Shown: positions 25,027 through 34,633 of the stretch, piece after piece
Layout: each line of letters begins with the position of its first letter
Numbering within the stretch: position 1 is the stretch's first letter
Assembly (NCBI RefSeq): GCF_041514305.1
Contig: NZ_JBGMWH010000001.1
Coordinates: 310,001 to 374,000 of the forward strand
DNA length: 64,000 nucleotides
Source: Salinarimonas chemoclinalis
Lineage (GTDB): Bacteria; Pseudomonadota; Alphaproteobacteria; Rhizobiales; Beijerinckiaceae
Direction of reading: 5' to 3'
Notes under the pieces: model-generated
Told to the model about the DNA's origin: nothing
The model's database searches: none
What the model saw: the letters and a program-made list of their open reading frames with translations, nothing else
Translations under genes and position numbers: made by a program

Positions 25027-26412
25027 TCAACCCAGCCCCACCACCAGCGCCTTGAACCGCTCGCCCCGCTCCTCGAAATTCCGGAACTGGTCGAAGGACG
25101 CGCAGGCCGGGGAGAACAGGACGACCTCGTCCTCCCCCGTCGCCGCCGCGTCGGCGGCGGCCCGCGCGACGGCGACGTCGAGCGTGCCGCAGCGCTCGTA
25201 GTCCACCCGCCCCTCGAGGGCGGCGGCGAACGCATCGGTCGCCGCACCGATCAGGTAGGCCTTGGCGATCTTCGCCCAATGGGGCGCGAGCAAGTCGATG
25301 CCGCCGGCCTTCGGCTTGCCCCCCGCGATCCAGAACACGCGGTCGTACGCGGCGAGCGCCACCTCGGTCGAGTCCGCGTTCGTCGCCTTCGAATCGTTGA
25401 CGAAGCGCACGCGCCCGCGCGCGCCCGCCTGCTCCATGCGGTGGGCGAGGCCCGGGAAGGAGCGCACGGCCGCGGCGATCGCCTCCGGTGGCGCGCCGCA
25501 GAGCCAGGCGGCGGCGCAGGCGAAGGCGGCGTTCTGGGCGTTGTGACGCCCGCGCAGGGATTCGACACCCGTGAGATCGGCCAGAACGAGCGTGTCCGCG
25601 AGCGCCTCGCCGGCGTTGCGGGCGCGGATCTCGCTTCCCAGCGCGAAGAAGCCCCAGGGCCGCTCGCCCTCGGCCGAGACGGGATAGACGTCGGACCCCT
25701 CCCGCTCGGACAGGCGCTTGCCAATGGCGTTGGTGAGATCGTCGTCGACGCCCACCAGCGCCGTGCGTGCACCGGCCACGAGCCGCTCCTTGATGGCGGC
25801 GTAGGCCTCGAGCGTGCCGTGGCGGTCGAGATGGTCGGGCGTGATGTTGATCAGGCAGCCGATCGTCGGGTCGAGGGTCGGCGCGAGGTCGATCTGGAAG
25901 CTCGACACCTCGACCACGTGCACCCGCTCCTCGGAGGGTGGCGGCAGCGCCAGGATCGGCGTGCCGATGTTGCCGCCCATGGCGACCTCGAACCCCGCCT
26001 CGCGCAGGACGTGGGCGAGGAGCGCGGTGGTCGTCGACTTGCCGTTCGTGCCGGTGACGGCGACGAAGGGCGCGTGCGGCGCGCTCGCCCGGCGTTCGCG
26101 GCAGAACAGCTCGATGTCGCCGATGATCTCGATGCCCGCGGCCTTCGCCCTCTCGACGGTCCAGTGCGGGGCGGGGTGGGTGAGGGGGACGCCGGGCGAG
26201 AGCACGAGCGCGGCGTAGCCTTCCCAGTCCGCCTGCGCGAGGTCGACGACGGCGATGCCGGCGGCCGACGCCTCCGCGCGCTTGCCCTCGGCGTCGTCCC
26301 AGGCCGCGACCGTCGCGCCGCCGGCGACGAGGGCCCGCGCCGTCGCGAGCCCCGAGCCGCCGAGCCCGAACAGGGCGACCGACCGCCCGGCGAAGGTCGT
26401 CACGGGCATCAT
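25027..26412 (-). CDS. murD: UDP-N-acetylmuramoylalanine-D-glutamate ligase
   Basis: A 461-residue Mur ligase. It has the N-terminal UDP-binding GLGGSGLATARALV, the ATP-binding GTNGKSTTTALLAHVL, the central HLDRHGTLEAYAAIK and the RFVNDSKATNADS segment. It adds D-glutamate to UDP-MurNAc-L-Ala in the cytoplasm. The ATG at 26412 has AGGAG 9 bases upstream. It is the last gene of this minus-strand cluster: the next gene is convergent, so ftsW, murG and murC do not follow as they do in the usual order. Confidence 0.96.
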   Translation of the reverse strand: MMPVTTFAGRSVALFGLGGSGLATARALVAGGATVAAWDDAEGKRAEASAAGIAVVDLAQADWEGYAALVLSPGVPLTHPAPHWTVERAKAAGIEIIGDIELFCRERRASAPHAPFVAVTGTNGKSTTTALLAHVLREAGFEVAMGGNIGTPILALPPPSEERVHVVEVSSFQIDLAPTLDPTIGCLINITPDHLDRHGTLEAYAAIKERLVAGARTALVGVDDDLTNAIGKRLSEREGSDVYPVSAEGERPWGFFALGSEIRARNAGEALADTLVLADLTGVESLRGRHNAQNAAFACAAAWLCGAPPEAIAAAVRSFPGLAHRMEQAGARGRVRFVNDSKATNADSTEVALAAYDRVFWIAGGKPKAGGIDLLAPHWAKIAKAYLIGAATDAFAAALEGRVDYERCGTLDVAVARAAADAAATGEDEVVLFSPACASFDQFRNFEERGERFKALVVGLG

Positions 26413-26425
26413 CGCGCGGCTCTCC

Positions 26426-27511
26426 TCAGCGCAGCTTGAGCGTCGCGAGCCCGACCATGGCGAGCACGACGGCGATGATCCAGAATCGGATCACGACCTG
26501 CGGCTCCGTCCAGCCGAGCTGCTCGAAGTGATGGTGGATCGGCGCCATCTTGAAGACGCGCCGGCCGGTGAGCTTGAAGGACACCACCTGGATGATGACC
26601 GATGCCGCCTCCAGCACGAACAGGCCGCCGACGATGGCGAGCACGATCTCGTGCTTCGTCGCCACGGCGATCGTGCCGAGCATGCCGCCCAGGGCGAGGG
26701 AGCCCGTGTCGCCCATGAAGACCTGTGCCGGCGGCGCGTTGAACCACAGGAAGCCGAGCCCGGCCCCGATCAGCGCGCCACAGATCACCGCGAGTTCGCC
26801 GGTGCCGGGCACGAAGTGGATCTGCAGGTAGTTGGCGAAGATGGCGTTGCCGACGAGGTAGGCGATGAAGCCGAAGCTCGCGGTGGCGATCATCACCGGC
26901 ACGATGGCGAGCCCGTCGAGCCCGTCCGTCAGGTTCACGGCGTTGCCGGCGCCCACGATGACGATCGCGCCGAAGATCACGTAGAACCAGCCGAGGTTCA
27001 GGAGCACGTCCTTGAGGAACGGGAGCGCCAGGTGGTTCGCCAGCGCGGGCGTGGCCGTGTAGGCGATCGCCACGATCGCGGTGCCCGCGATCAACCCCTC
27101 GATCGCCAGCCGCGAGCGGCCGGAGAAGCCCTTGTGGGACTGCTTCGTCACCTTGAGGTAGTCGTCGTAGAAGCCGATCGCGCCGAAGCCGACCGTCACC
27201 ATCAGCACGATCCAGACGTAGGCGTTCTCGAGGTCGGCCCACAAGAGCGTCGAGACGATGAGGCCGGCGAGGATCATCAGCCCGCCCATGGTCGGCGTGC
27301 CGCGCTTCGTCAGCAGGTGCGACTGCGGCCCGTCCTCGCGGATCGGCTGGCCCTTGCCCTGGCGTACGCGCAGCGCGGCGATGATCGAGGGGCCGAACCA
27401 GAACACGAAGAGGAAGCCCGTCGCCGTCGCCATCCCCGTGCGGAAGGTGATGTAGCGCAGGACGTTGAGCAGGCCGAACGTGTCGGAGAATGCGGAGAGC
27501 CAGACGAGCAT
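26426..27511 (-). CDS. mraY: Phospho-MurNAc-pentapeptide transferase
   Basis: A 361-residue polytopic membrane protein with about ten hydrophobic spans. Conserved cytoplasmic loops are KRGTPTMGGLMIL, FYDDYLKVTKQSHKG, GNAVNLTDGLDGLAI and FMGDTGSLALGG; the acidic residues bind magnesium. HHHFEQLGWTEPQVV closes the active site. It links UDP-MurNAc-pentapeptide to undecaprenyl phosphate to make lipid I. It sits 9 bases after murF and 13 before murD on the same transcript. Confidence 0.97.
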   Translation of the reverse strand: MLVWLSAFSDTFGLLNVLRYITFRTGMATATGFLFVFWFGPSIIAALRVRQGKGQPIREDGPQSHLLTKRGTPTMGGLMILAGLIVSTLLWADLENAYVWIVLMVTVGFGAIGFYDDYLKVTKQSHKGFSGRSRLAIEGLIAGTAIVAIAYTATPALANHLALPFLKDVLLNLGWFYVIFGAIVIVGAGNAVNLTDGLDGLAIVPVMIATASFGFIAYLVGNAIFANYLQIHFVPGTGELAVICGALIGAGLGFLWFNAPPAQVFMGDTGSLALGGMLGTIAVATKHEIVLAIVGGLFVLEAASVIIQVVSFKLTGRRVFKMAPIHHHFEQLGWTEPQVVIRFWIIAVVLAMVGLATLKLR

Positions 27512-27520
27512 GGGCGCGGG

Positions 27521-29008
27521 TTATCCTCGGCGCCCGACGGGCGCGGCCTCGGCGGCCGCGCGCGGCGCGGCGGCCTCGCTATAGCGCTCCTCGATCGCCT
27601 TGACGATCCTTTCCGTGCGCACGCCGCGCGATCCCTTGATCATCACGATGTCGCCGGGCCTGAGCGCGCCGACCACCGTGGCGACGAGCCCCTCGGAGGT
27701 CGCCGCCCAGCCGCCGCGGCGCTCGGGCGGCAGCGCCGCATGGAGCTCCTTCATCAGCGCGCCGACGGTGAAGACGAGATCGATGCCCGCCCCGAGCGCG
27801 ACGGGGGCGAGCTCGCGGTGCCGGCGCGGCCCGTCGGGGCCGAGCTCGAGCATGTCGCCGAGCACGGCGATGCGCCGCCCGCGCCAGGGCAGCTCCATCT
27901 GGCCGAGCGTCTCCAGCGCCGCGCGCACGGAGGCGGGATTGGCGTTGTAGCTCTCGTCGACGAGAGTCACCGTGCCGCCGACCAGCGCGAGCTCGCGACG
28001 CGCGCCGCGCCCGGCGGGCGGGGCGACGTCGGCGAGCGCGAGCGCGGTGAGCGCGACGTCGAGCCCGAGCGCCTTCGCCGCCGCGACGAGCGCGAGCGTG
28101 TTGAGCGCGATGTGCCGGCCGGCCATGCCGATCCGGTAGGCGCAACGCTGGCCGAGCACGCTCGCGTCGACGATCGAGAGGTCCGGGCGGGTGACGATGG
28201 TCACCGCGCGCACGTCCGCCCGCTCGTCCTCGCCGAAGGTGAGGACGCGCCCGGCGGCGCTCGCGGAGGCGAGCGCGATCAGCCGGTCGCAATGCGGGTT
28301 GTCACGGTTGACGATCGCGACGCCACCGGGCTCCAGGCCGAGGAAGATCTCGCCCTTGGCGTCCGCGACCCCCCGCACGTCGCGGAAGTTCTCGATGTGC
28401 ACCGCCTCGACGGTGGTGACGATGGCGACGTGGGGGCGCACCATGCGCGACAGGGGGGCGATCTCGCCCGCGTGGTTCATGCCGATCTCGAAGACGCCGA
28501 ACTCCGTGTCCGCCGGCATCCTCGCGAGGGTGAGCGGCACGCCCCAGTGATTGTTGTAGGAGGCCTGGGCGGCGTGCGTGCGGCCGGAACGGGCGAGCGC
28601 GACGCGCAGCGCCTCCTTCGAGCCGGTCTTGCCGACCGAGCCGGTGATCGCGACGATCCGCGCGGTCGTGCGCGCCCGCGCCGCGCGGCCGAGGTCCTCC
28701 AGCCCGCGCAGAGTGTCGGGAACGGCCAGCAGCGGCCCCGTGCCGGAGAGCGCTGCGGCGCGGTCGTGCGCCACGAGCGCGGCCGCCGCCCCCTTGGCGA
28801 AGGCGTCGGCGACGTAGGCGTGCCCGTCGTTGCTCTCGCCGACGATGGCGACGAAGAGGTCGCCGGGCTCCAGCGTGCGGGTGTCGATCGAGACACCTTC
28901 GATGCGCGCCGGGAGCGTCCCGTGGACGGTGGCGCCGATGGCATCGCGCGCGGCGGCGCCGGTCCAGAGGGGAGGGGCGGTATGGGTCGGCGCGTCGTCC
29001 GTCGTCAT
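27521..29008 (-). CDS. murF: UDP-MurNAc-tripeptide-D-Ala-D-Ala ligase
   Basis: A 495-residue Mur ligase with the P-loop GSVGKTGSKEALRVAL, the EIGMNHAGEIAPL metal-binding stretch, and VDESYNANPASVRAAL. It adds D-Ala-D-Ala to the stem peptide. Its ATG overlaps the murE stop by four bases (ATGA). The C-terminal tail after about residue 470 (EAAAPRAAAEAAPVG) is low-complexity and probably disordered. Confidence 0.96.
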   Translation of the reverse strand: MTTDDAPTHTAPPLWTGAAARDAIGATVHGTLPARIEGVSIDTRTLEPGDLFVAIVGESNDGHAYVADAFAKGAAAALVAHDRAAALSGTGPLLAVPDTLRGLEDLGRAARARTTARIVAITGSVGKTGSKEALRVALARSGRTHAAQASYNNHWGVPLTLARMPADTEFGVFEIGMNHAGEIAPLSRMVRPHVAIVTTVEAVHIENFRDVRGVADAKGEIFLGLEPGGVAIVNRDNPHCDRLIALASASAAGRVLTFGEDERADVRAVTIVTRPDLSIVDASVLGQRCAYRIGMAGRHIALNTLALVAAAKALGLDVALTALALADVAPPAGRGARRELALVGGTVTLVDESYNANPASVRAALETLGQMELPWRGRRIAVLGDMLELGPDGPRRHRELAPVALGAGIDLVFTVGALMKELHAALPPERRGGWAATSEGLVATVVGALRPGDIVMIKGSRGVRTERIVKAIEERYSEAAAPRAAAEAAPVGRRG

Positions 29009-30459
29009 CGCGTCCTCGCCTCGATCGCCGCCCGGACCTCGGCGTGGTCGGAGAACGGCAGTACCCGGTCGCCCACGATTTGGCCGGTTTCATGACCCTT
29101 GCCGGCGACGACGAGCACGTCGCCGGGGCCGAGCATCGCCACACCCGCGCGGATCGCCTCGGCGCGATCGCCGATCTCGCGCGCGCCCGGCGCCGCCGCC
29201 ATCACGGCGGCGCGAATCGCCGCCGGATCCTCGCTGCGCGGGTTGTCGTCGGTGACGATCGCCACGTCCGCGCCCTCGACGGCCACGCGACCCATGATCG
29301 GGCGCTTGCCGGGATCGCGGTCGCCGCCGCAGCCCACGACGACGACGAGCCTGCCCGTGGCGAACGGCCGCAGCGTGGCCAGCACGTGGCGCAGGGCGTC
29401 CGGCTTGTGGGCGTAGTCGACGAGGCACAGCGCGCCGTTCGTCTCGCCCACGGGCTCCAACCGCCCCGGCACGCCGCGAAGGCGACCGAGCGCCGCTAGC
29501 GCCGCCTGCGGCTCGGCGCCCGCCGCGACGGCGAGCCCGGCGGCGACGAGGGCGTTCTCGACCTGGAAATCGCCGATGAGCGGCAGGTCGACCTCGGTCT
29601 CCCCGCCGGCGTGCGCGATCCGCAGCCGCTGTGAAAAGCCGGCGCGCGTCGCCGACAGGAGCCGCAGGTCCGCGCCCTTCATGCCGGTGGTGAGGACGCG
29701 CCGCCCGGTCTCGCGGGCCACCGCCTCGGCGCGGTCGGACCAGTCGCCGTCGGCGTTGATCACCGCCGGCCGATCCGAGGCAAGCAGCACCCGGAACAGG
29801 CGCATCTTCGCCTCGAAGTAGGCGTCCATCGTCGGATGGTAGTCGAGGTGGTCGCGCCCGAGATTGGTGAAGGCGGCGGCCGCGAGCCGCACGCCGTCGA
29901 GGCGCTTCTGGTCGAGGCCGTGTGAGGACGCCTCCATGGCGAGGTGGGTGATCCCGTCCCCCGCGAGCCGCTCGAGCGTCCGGTGCAGGGCGACCGGGTC
30001 GGGCGTGGTGAGCCCGCCGTAGCGTGCGCCGGAGGCGGTGACGATGCCCAGCGTGCCGAGGCTCGCGGCGGCGTTCCCGCGGGCGGCCTCGATCTGGCGC
30101 ACGAAGTCGGCGACCGAACTCTTTCCGGCGGTGCCGGTGACTGCGACGATGGTGCCGGGCCGGCCCGGATGCATCCGAGCCGCGGCCCGCGCGAGCGCCG
30201 CGCGGGCGTCGGCGACGCGCACCCAGGCGATCCCGTCCGGCAGATCCGCGGGGCGATCGGCCTCGCCGGCGATCGCCGTCGCGCCGTCGGCGGCGGCGGC
30301 GGTGACGAAGCGCAGACCGTCCACTTTCGTGCCCGGCACGGCCACGAAGAGCGCGCCCGGCGTCACCACCCGGCTGTCGACGGCGACGTCGGAGACGGCG
30401 ACGTTCGCCAGCTCCGGCGGGGTCTCGTCGAGGAGGTCGCCGAGCCGCGCCCCGCTCAC
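29005..30459 (-). CDS. murE: UDP-MurNAc-L-Ala-D-Glu:meso-diaminopimelate ligase
   Basis: A 484-residue Mur ligase. The ATP site is GTAGKSSVADFVRQI, and the DNPR motif in TDDNPRSEDP marks the meso-diaminopimelate form rather than the lysine form. GKGHETGQ near the C-terminus is also typical. I place the start at the GTG whose last bases form the ftsI stop (GTGA, 30459), since family sequence starts there; the frame runs on for 2 kb but is only a shadow of ftsI. meso-DAP is also the substrate of lysA further right in the window. Confidence 0.95.
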   Translation of the reverse strand: MSGARLGDLLDETPPELANVAVSDVAVDSRVVTPGALFVAVPGTKVDGLRFVTAAAADGATAIAGEADRPADLPDGIAWVRVADARAALARAAARMHPGRPGTIVAVTGTAGKSSVADFVRQIEAARGNAAASLGTLGIVTASGARYGGLTTPDPVALHRTLERLAGDGITHLAMEASSHGLDQKRLDGVRLAAAAFTNLGRDHLDYHPTMDAYFEAKMRLFRVLLASDRPAVINADGDWSDRAEAVARETGRRVLTTGMKGADLRLLSATRAGFSQRLRIAHAGGETEVDLPLIGDFQVENALVAAGLAVAAGAEPQAALAALGRLRGVPGRLEPVGETNGALCLVDYAHKPDALRHVLATLRPFATGRLVVVVGCGGDRDPGKRPIMGRVAVEGADVAIVTDDNPRSEDPAAIRAAVMAAAPGAREIGDRAEAIRAGVAMLGPGDVLVVAGKGHETGQIVGDRVLPFSDHAEVRAAIEARTR

Positions 30460-32237
30460 TGCGTCGTCCCCCAGGCGCCCGCGCGCGCCATCGCCGGGAA
30501 GGGCGCCACGGGCGGCTCGAAGCGGGGCGGGATGTCCAGCATGGGCGCGACGCGCTCGATGATCCTGCCGGTGGTCGGGGCGGCGTTCCAACCCGACGTC
30601 GCGAAGCCGTGCGTCTCCGGCAGCGCCTTCGGCTCGTCGAGGATGGTGAGGAAGAGATAGCGTGGATCGTCCGCCGGCGCGACCGCGAAGAACGTGTTGA
30701 GCCGCTTGTCGCGGGCGTAGCGTCCGTCCACCACCTTCTCGGCCGTGCCGGTCTTGCCGCCCACGTAGAAGCCCGCGATCGACGCGGACCGCGCCGAGCC
30801 CCGCTCGGCGTTGACGCGCATGACGTAGCGCAGCGCCTCGCTGGTCTCGCGGGAGATCACCTGGTCCGCGAGCGCCTGCGCGTCCTCCTCCGAGCGCCGG
30901 AGGAAGGTCGGCGGGACGAGGTAGCCGCCGTTGACCATCGCGGCGGTCGCCATGGTCGCGGCGAGCGGCTGCACGGCGATGCCGTGCCCGAAGGAGATCG
31001 TCGCCGTGTTGATCTCGCCCCAGCGGGCGGGCACGAGCGGGGCGGCGCTCTCGGCGAGCTCGGTGCGCAGGCGCCCGAGCAGGCCGAGTTCGCGCAGGAA
31101 GTCCTGCTGGTGCTGCGGCCCGAGCGCGAGCGCCATGCGCGCCGTGCCGACGTTGGACGAATGGACGAACACCTCCGGCACGGTCAGCGGGCGGTTCTCG
31201 CCACGGTAGTCGCTGATCGTCTGGCGCCCGAAGCGCAGCGAGCCGCGCGCGTCGATGACGGAGTTGATGGTGAAGCGGCCCGACTCGAGCGCCTGCGCGG
31301 TGGTCACCGCCTTCATCACCGACCCCATCTCGTAGACGCCGACGTTGATCCGGTTGATCCGGTCGGGCTGCTGGGCATCGACGGGCACGTTCGGGTCGAA
31401 GTCGGGCAGCGAGACGAGGCTGATCACCTCCCCGGTGCGCACGTCGACGACGAGGCCCGCGGCGGCGATGGCGGAGAATTTCTCCATCGCCGCGACGAGC
31501 TCGGCACGGACCGCGTGCTGCACCCGCAGGTCGATGGAGAGCCGCACGGGGGGAAGCTGCGGGGTCTCCCCCGGCGCGATCTCGTCCCCCGGCAGCACCA
31601 GGCCCTGGCGGTCGATCCACTGCTCGATGCCGGCGATGCCGACGTTGTCGATGTCCGCGAAGCCCAGCACGTGGGCCGCGGCGACGCCGTTGGGATAGAC
31701 GCGCTTCATCTCGGGCAGGAAGCCCACGCCGGGGATTCCCAGGGCGTGCACCTCCGCCTGCTGGCGCGGCGTGATCTCGCGCTTCACCCAGATGAAGCCG
31801 CGGTTGGTCGACAGGTCGTTGCGCAGGCGCGTGGCGTCGAGATCGGGGAAGACGGCCGTGAGAAGCTCGGTCGCCTCGTCGGGATCGATGACGTTGCGTG
31901 GCTCGGCGAAGACCGAGACCATGGTGATGTCGGTCGCCAGGATCTCGCCGTTGCGGTCGAGGATGTCCGGGCGCACGGTGCCGATCTCGCTCGACGCCGC
32001 ACGGCGCGGGCCGGTCTCCGCGTCCGGCTCGATGCCGAGCAGGACGAGCCGGCCCGCGATCACGCCGAACAGGCCGGCGAAGCAGACCATGCCGAGCGCG
32101 ATGCGCGCGCGGCTCTTGTCGGCGCGCAGCCGGAACAGCCCGCCGAGAAAGCCCCGGCGCCGGGCTTCGGGCGCATCCGGGGTCCGTGCCGGTTCCGCGT
32201 CGCGGGTCTCTCGCGGCGTCTTGCTGCGCATCGGCAC
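30456..32237 (-). CDS. ftsI: Division-specific peptidoglycan transpeptidase (PBP3)
   Basis: A 593-residue class B penicillin-binding protein. One N-terminal membrane span (RIALGMVCFAGLFGVIAGRLVLL, residues about 43-65) is followed by the PBP dimer domain and the transpeptidase domain with EMGSVMK (active-site Ser and Lys), SSN and KTGT. It crosslinks septal peptidoglycan in the periplasm with FtsW. The GTG at 32237 has GAGG six bases upstream; an ATG two codons later (32231) is less well placed. It lies 3 bases after ftsL and overlaps murE. Confidence 0.96.
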   Translation of the reverse strand: MPMRSKTPRETRDAEPARTPDAPEARRRGFLGGLFRLRADKSRARIALGMVCFAGLFGVIAGRLVLLGIEPDAETGPRRAASSEIGTVRPDILDRNGEILATDITMVSVFAEPRNVIDPDEATELLTAVFPDLDATRLRNDLSTNRGFIWVKREITPRQQAEVHALGIPGVGFLPEMKRVYPNGVAAAHVLGFADIDNVGIAGIEQWIDRQGLVLPGDEIAPGETPQLPPVRLSIDLRVQHAVRAELVAAMEKFSAIAAAGLVVDVRTGEVISLVSLPDFDPNVPVDAQQPDRINRINVGVYEMGSVMKAVTTAQALESGRFTINSVIDARGSLRFGRQTISDYRGENRPLTVPEVFVHSSNVGTARMALALGPQHQQDFLRELGLLGRLRTELAESAAPLVPARWGEINTATISFGHGIAVQPLAATMATAAMVNGGYLVPPTFLRRSEEDAQALADQVISRETSEALRYVMRVNAERGSARSASIAGFYVGGKTGTAEKVVDGRYARDKRLNTFFAVAPADDPRYLFLTILDEPKALPETHGFATSGWNAAPTTGRIIERVAPMLDIPPRFEPPVAPFPAMARAGAWGTTQ

Positions 32238-32240
32238 GGG

Positions 32241-32651
32241 CTACCTCGCGGGCGTGCGGGTGGTGGGCGTGGTCTGGGTGCGCACGGGGATCGAGCCCGT
32301 CGTGCCGGGCGTCGCCGTCGGCGCCGCGAGGCCGAGCGCCTCGAGCTTCGCGCCGATCGCGTCGGCGGCCGGGGGGCGCTCGGGCAGGTCCTCGAAGCGT
32401 GCGAGGTGCTCGACCGTGAAGGGCACGATCTCGGGCAGGTGCGCGTCCGCAAGCGTCTCGACCCGGTCCGGCCGGTTGAGGAAGGCCCATTCCGCGCGCA
32501 GCACCGCGATCATCTCGCGCTCGCGCGCGATGGCGCGCTCGAGGCGGGTGAGCTCCTCGGTCTGGCGGATCGTCTCGTACTTGATGGAATAGGCCCAGAC
32601 GGCCGAGCCGATCAGTCCCGCGATCGCCGCGACGTGCAGGATCTTGATCAT
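32241..32651 (-). CDS. ftsL: Cell division protein FtsL
   Basis: A 136-residue bitopic membrane protein, assigned mainly by position between rsmH and ftsI and by shape. It has a short N-terminus with a membrane span (ILHVAAIAGLIGSAVWAYSIK), then a leucine/alpha-helical stretch (RQTEELTRLERAIAREREMIAVLRAEWAFLN in outline) suited to a coiled coil with FtsB, and NRPDRVETLADAHLP, a phrase typical of alphaproteobacterial FtsL. The C-terminal 40 residues are low-complexity, rich in Thr/Pro. Its ATG overlaps the rsmH stop (ATGA). Confidence 0.9.
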   Translation of the reverse strand: MIKILHVAAIAGLIGSAVWAYSIKYETIRQTEELTRLERAIAREREMIAVLRAEWAFLNRPDRVETLADAHLPEIVPFTVEHLARFEDLPERPPAADAIGAKLEALGLAAPTATPGTTGSIPVRTQTTPTTRTPAR

Positions 32652-33691
32652 CGGCGGGCTCGCGGGCGGGCGGGGGCGGGGAGGGTGGCGAGCGTCTCGA
32701 GCGCCGAGAGCGGCGCCTGCGCCGGCGTGTCGAGCCGCTCGCCGGCGCGCAGCTTGGCCGAGCGGGCGCGGGGGTTCACCGCGAGCTCGGCCTCCCCGGG
32801 GACGACCGGACCCTTGGTCGCGAGGCGGAAGCTCGGCTGCGGCGCGTCCCCGGCCGGCAGGTGCCGCGAGCCGCCGGGCGCGCGGCCGGAGCGGGCGGCG
32901 AGGAACTGCTTGACGATGCGGTCTTCCAGCGAATGGAAGGTGACGACCACGAGCCGCCCGCCCGGCGCCAGCGCCCGCTCGGCGCCGTGCAGCGCACGGA
33001 CGAGTTCGCCCAGCTCGTCGTTGACGGCGATGCGCAGGCCCTGGAACACCCGCGTCGCCGGGTGCGGGCCGTGCGGCTCGGCGCGCACGAACCGCGAGAC
33101 GAGGTCGGCGAGCTGCGTCGTCGTCTCGAAGCGCGTCTTGCGGCGCGCCTCGACGATGCCCCGCGCGATCGCCCGGGAGCGGCGCTCCTCGCCGTAGTGG
33201 TAGAAGATGTCGGCGAGCGTCGTCTCGTCCGCTTCGTTGACGATGTCCGCCGCGCTCGGGCCGGCCTTCTCCATGCGCATGTCGAGGGGGCCCTCGAAGC
33301 GGAAGGAGAAGCCGCGCTCGGCCTGGTCGAGCTGCATCGAGGAGACGCCGATGTCGAGGACGACGCCCGAGAGACCGTCGGGAGCCGTCTCGCGCGCGAT
33401 CGTCTCGAGCGCGCCGAACCTGGTCTCGACGAGGGTGAGGCGCGGCGCGTGGGCCGCGACGAGCGGGGCGCCGCCGGCGATCGCCGTCGGGTCGCGGTCG
33501 AGGGCGACGACGCGGGTGCGCGCGTCCGCCTGGAGCAGCGCGCGCGCGTAGCCGCCCGCGCCGAACGTGCCGTCGAGGATCGTGCCGCCCGCGGCCGGCG
33601 CGAGCGCCGCGACGACCTCCTCGAGGAGCACGGGTGCGTGACGGGCCGGTCCGCCAGCGGCTCCGGCCAGGCCGTCGCCGCGGCCCGTCAT
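32648..33691 (-). CDS. rsmH: 16S rRNA (cytosine1402-N4)-methyltransferase
   Basis: A 347-residue RsmH (MraW). S-adenosylmethionine is bound through ILDGTFGAGGYARALL; other conserved parts are RHAPVLLEEVV, LDIGVSSMQLDQAERGFSF, ATRVFQGLRIAVNDEL and VVTFHSLEDRIVKQF. It methylates the ribosomal P-site region. The start is the ATG at 33691, overlapping the mraZ stop by four bases. Longer readings of this frame run into the mraZ shadow. Confidence 0.96.
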   Translation of the reverse strand: MTGRGDGLAGAAGGPARHAPVLLEEVVAALAPAAGGTILDGTFGAGGYARALLQADARTRVVALDRDPTAIAGGAPLVAAHAPRLTLVETRFGALETIARETAPDGLSGVVLDIGVSSMQLDQAERGFSFRFEGPLDMRMEKAGPSAADIVNEADETTLADIFYHYGEERRSRAIARGIVEARRKTRFETTTQLADLVSRFVRAEPHGPHPATRVFQGLRIAVNDELGELVRALHGAERALAPGGRLVVVTFHSLEDRIVKQFLAARSGRAPGGSRHLPAGDAPQPSFRLATKGPVVPGEAELAVNPRARSAKLRAGERLDTPAQAPLSALETLATLPAPARPRARR

Positions 33692-34200
33692 CGCACTCGT
33701 GCTCCCGGAGTGCCGTCCCCCGACGGGGCCGCAGCCCCGCGCGACGCCGTCGGCGTGCCCGCCCCGATCGACCGCTTGAGGTCCCGTACCTTCGCGCGCG
33801 CCTCCTCCAGATGCGCGCGAAAGCGCTCGGGCTCCCAGATCTGGAACTTGTGGCCCAGGCCCACGAAGCTCACGCTGTCCGCGATCCCCGCATGGGCCTT
33901 CACGCTCTCCGTCAGGATGACCCGTCCCTCCGTGTCGACCTTGAGGATCTCGCTCGTCCCGAACAGCGCCGTGGAGAGCTGATCGCGCTCGTCCGAATAG
34001 GGCGTGAGGCTCGACAGGAACGCGTCGATCTCCTCCAGCAGGCGATTGCCCCCCGCATCCAGGGCCGGCGCGTCCAGCGCCGGATGGACGTAGAGCCCCT
34101 CGAACCCGTCGCGCGCCAGCACGGAACGGAACGTCGCCGGGATGGAGACGCGCCCCTTCGCATCCAGCCGATTGGTGAAGTTGGATACGAAGCGGTTCAT
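33688..34200 (-). CDS. mraZ: Transcriptional regulator MraZ
   Basis: A 170-residue protein with two SpoVT/AbrB-like domains: FTNRLDAKGRVSIPATFR at the N-terminus and ILKVDTEGRVILTESVKAHAGI in the second half. In other bacteria MraZ forms rings and binds repeats in its own promoter to control the division cluster. The start is the ATG at 34200 directly before NRFVSNFTNRLDAKGR; only weak AGGG precedes it. It is the first gene of the minus-strand wall/division operon. Confidence 0.94.
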   Translation of the reverse strand: MNRFVSNFTNRLDAKGRVSIPATFRSVLARDGFEGLYVHPALDAPALDAGGNRLLEEIDAFLSSLTPYSDERDQLSTALFGTSEILKVDTEGRVILTESVKAHAGIADSVSFVGLGHKFQIWEPERFRAHLEEARAKVRDLKRSIGAGTPTASRGAAAPSGDGTPGARVR

Positions 34201-34633
34201 CGGCCGCCCTGACGCTCCTCGAACCGAACCCGCCGGCAGATACGCCACCGGACCCCGTCGACGACGACGCGCGCATACGCGCGGGGCCGCGAGAGCGGCA
34301 TCCGTGCGGCTGGCGAAGCACCGTGACCGGGATGATTTGGGATACCATGGGCTCGTATGGTCGTCAACGGAAGCGGCGCGGGACGAAGCACCCGCGGGCC
34401 GTGCCCCGATGAGAGCGCGATACGGTTAACGAAGTCTCACGCCGCGGAGTCCCACGGTCGCTTTCGCGAGCGGATGCAAGGAAATGGCCGAGCTTCGCGG
34501 CGACGCCCGCAACCCCTCTCCCGGGTGGGAGCGGGGCGGAGGTGGGGGAACGCGAGGCGGGGTCCGGCGCGACGTGAGAGGACGTCCCGCGGCAGCCGGT
34601 CGAGACCTGGGACCGCAATCGAGCGGCGCGCCC
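34201..34633. other. Upstream region of the division cluster, no gene seen
   Basis: About 430 bases between mraZ and the M16 protease gene (both minus strand). The part next to mraZ must hold the promoter of the wall/division operon, but no clear -35/-10 pair is visible and the TGGG-type repeats bound by MraZ elsewhere are not arranged at 10-base spacing. The far part (34515-34620) is a G-rich stretch with a small CTCCC/GGGAG inverted repeat. Short open frames here lack coding character. Confidence 0.5.

Noticed and set aside
34515..34560. MraZ-binding TGGG repeats upstream of mraZ
   Set aside because: Two TGGG cores are present but 18 bases apart and far from the start; known MraZ boxes are direct repeats at about 10 bases.
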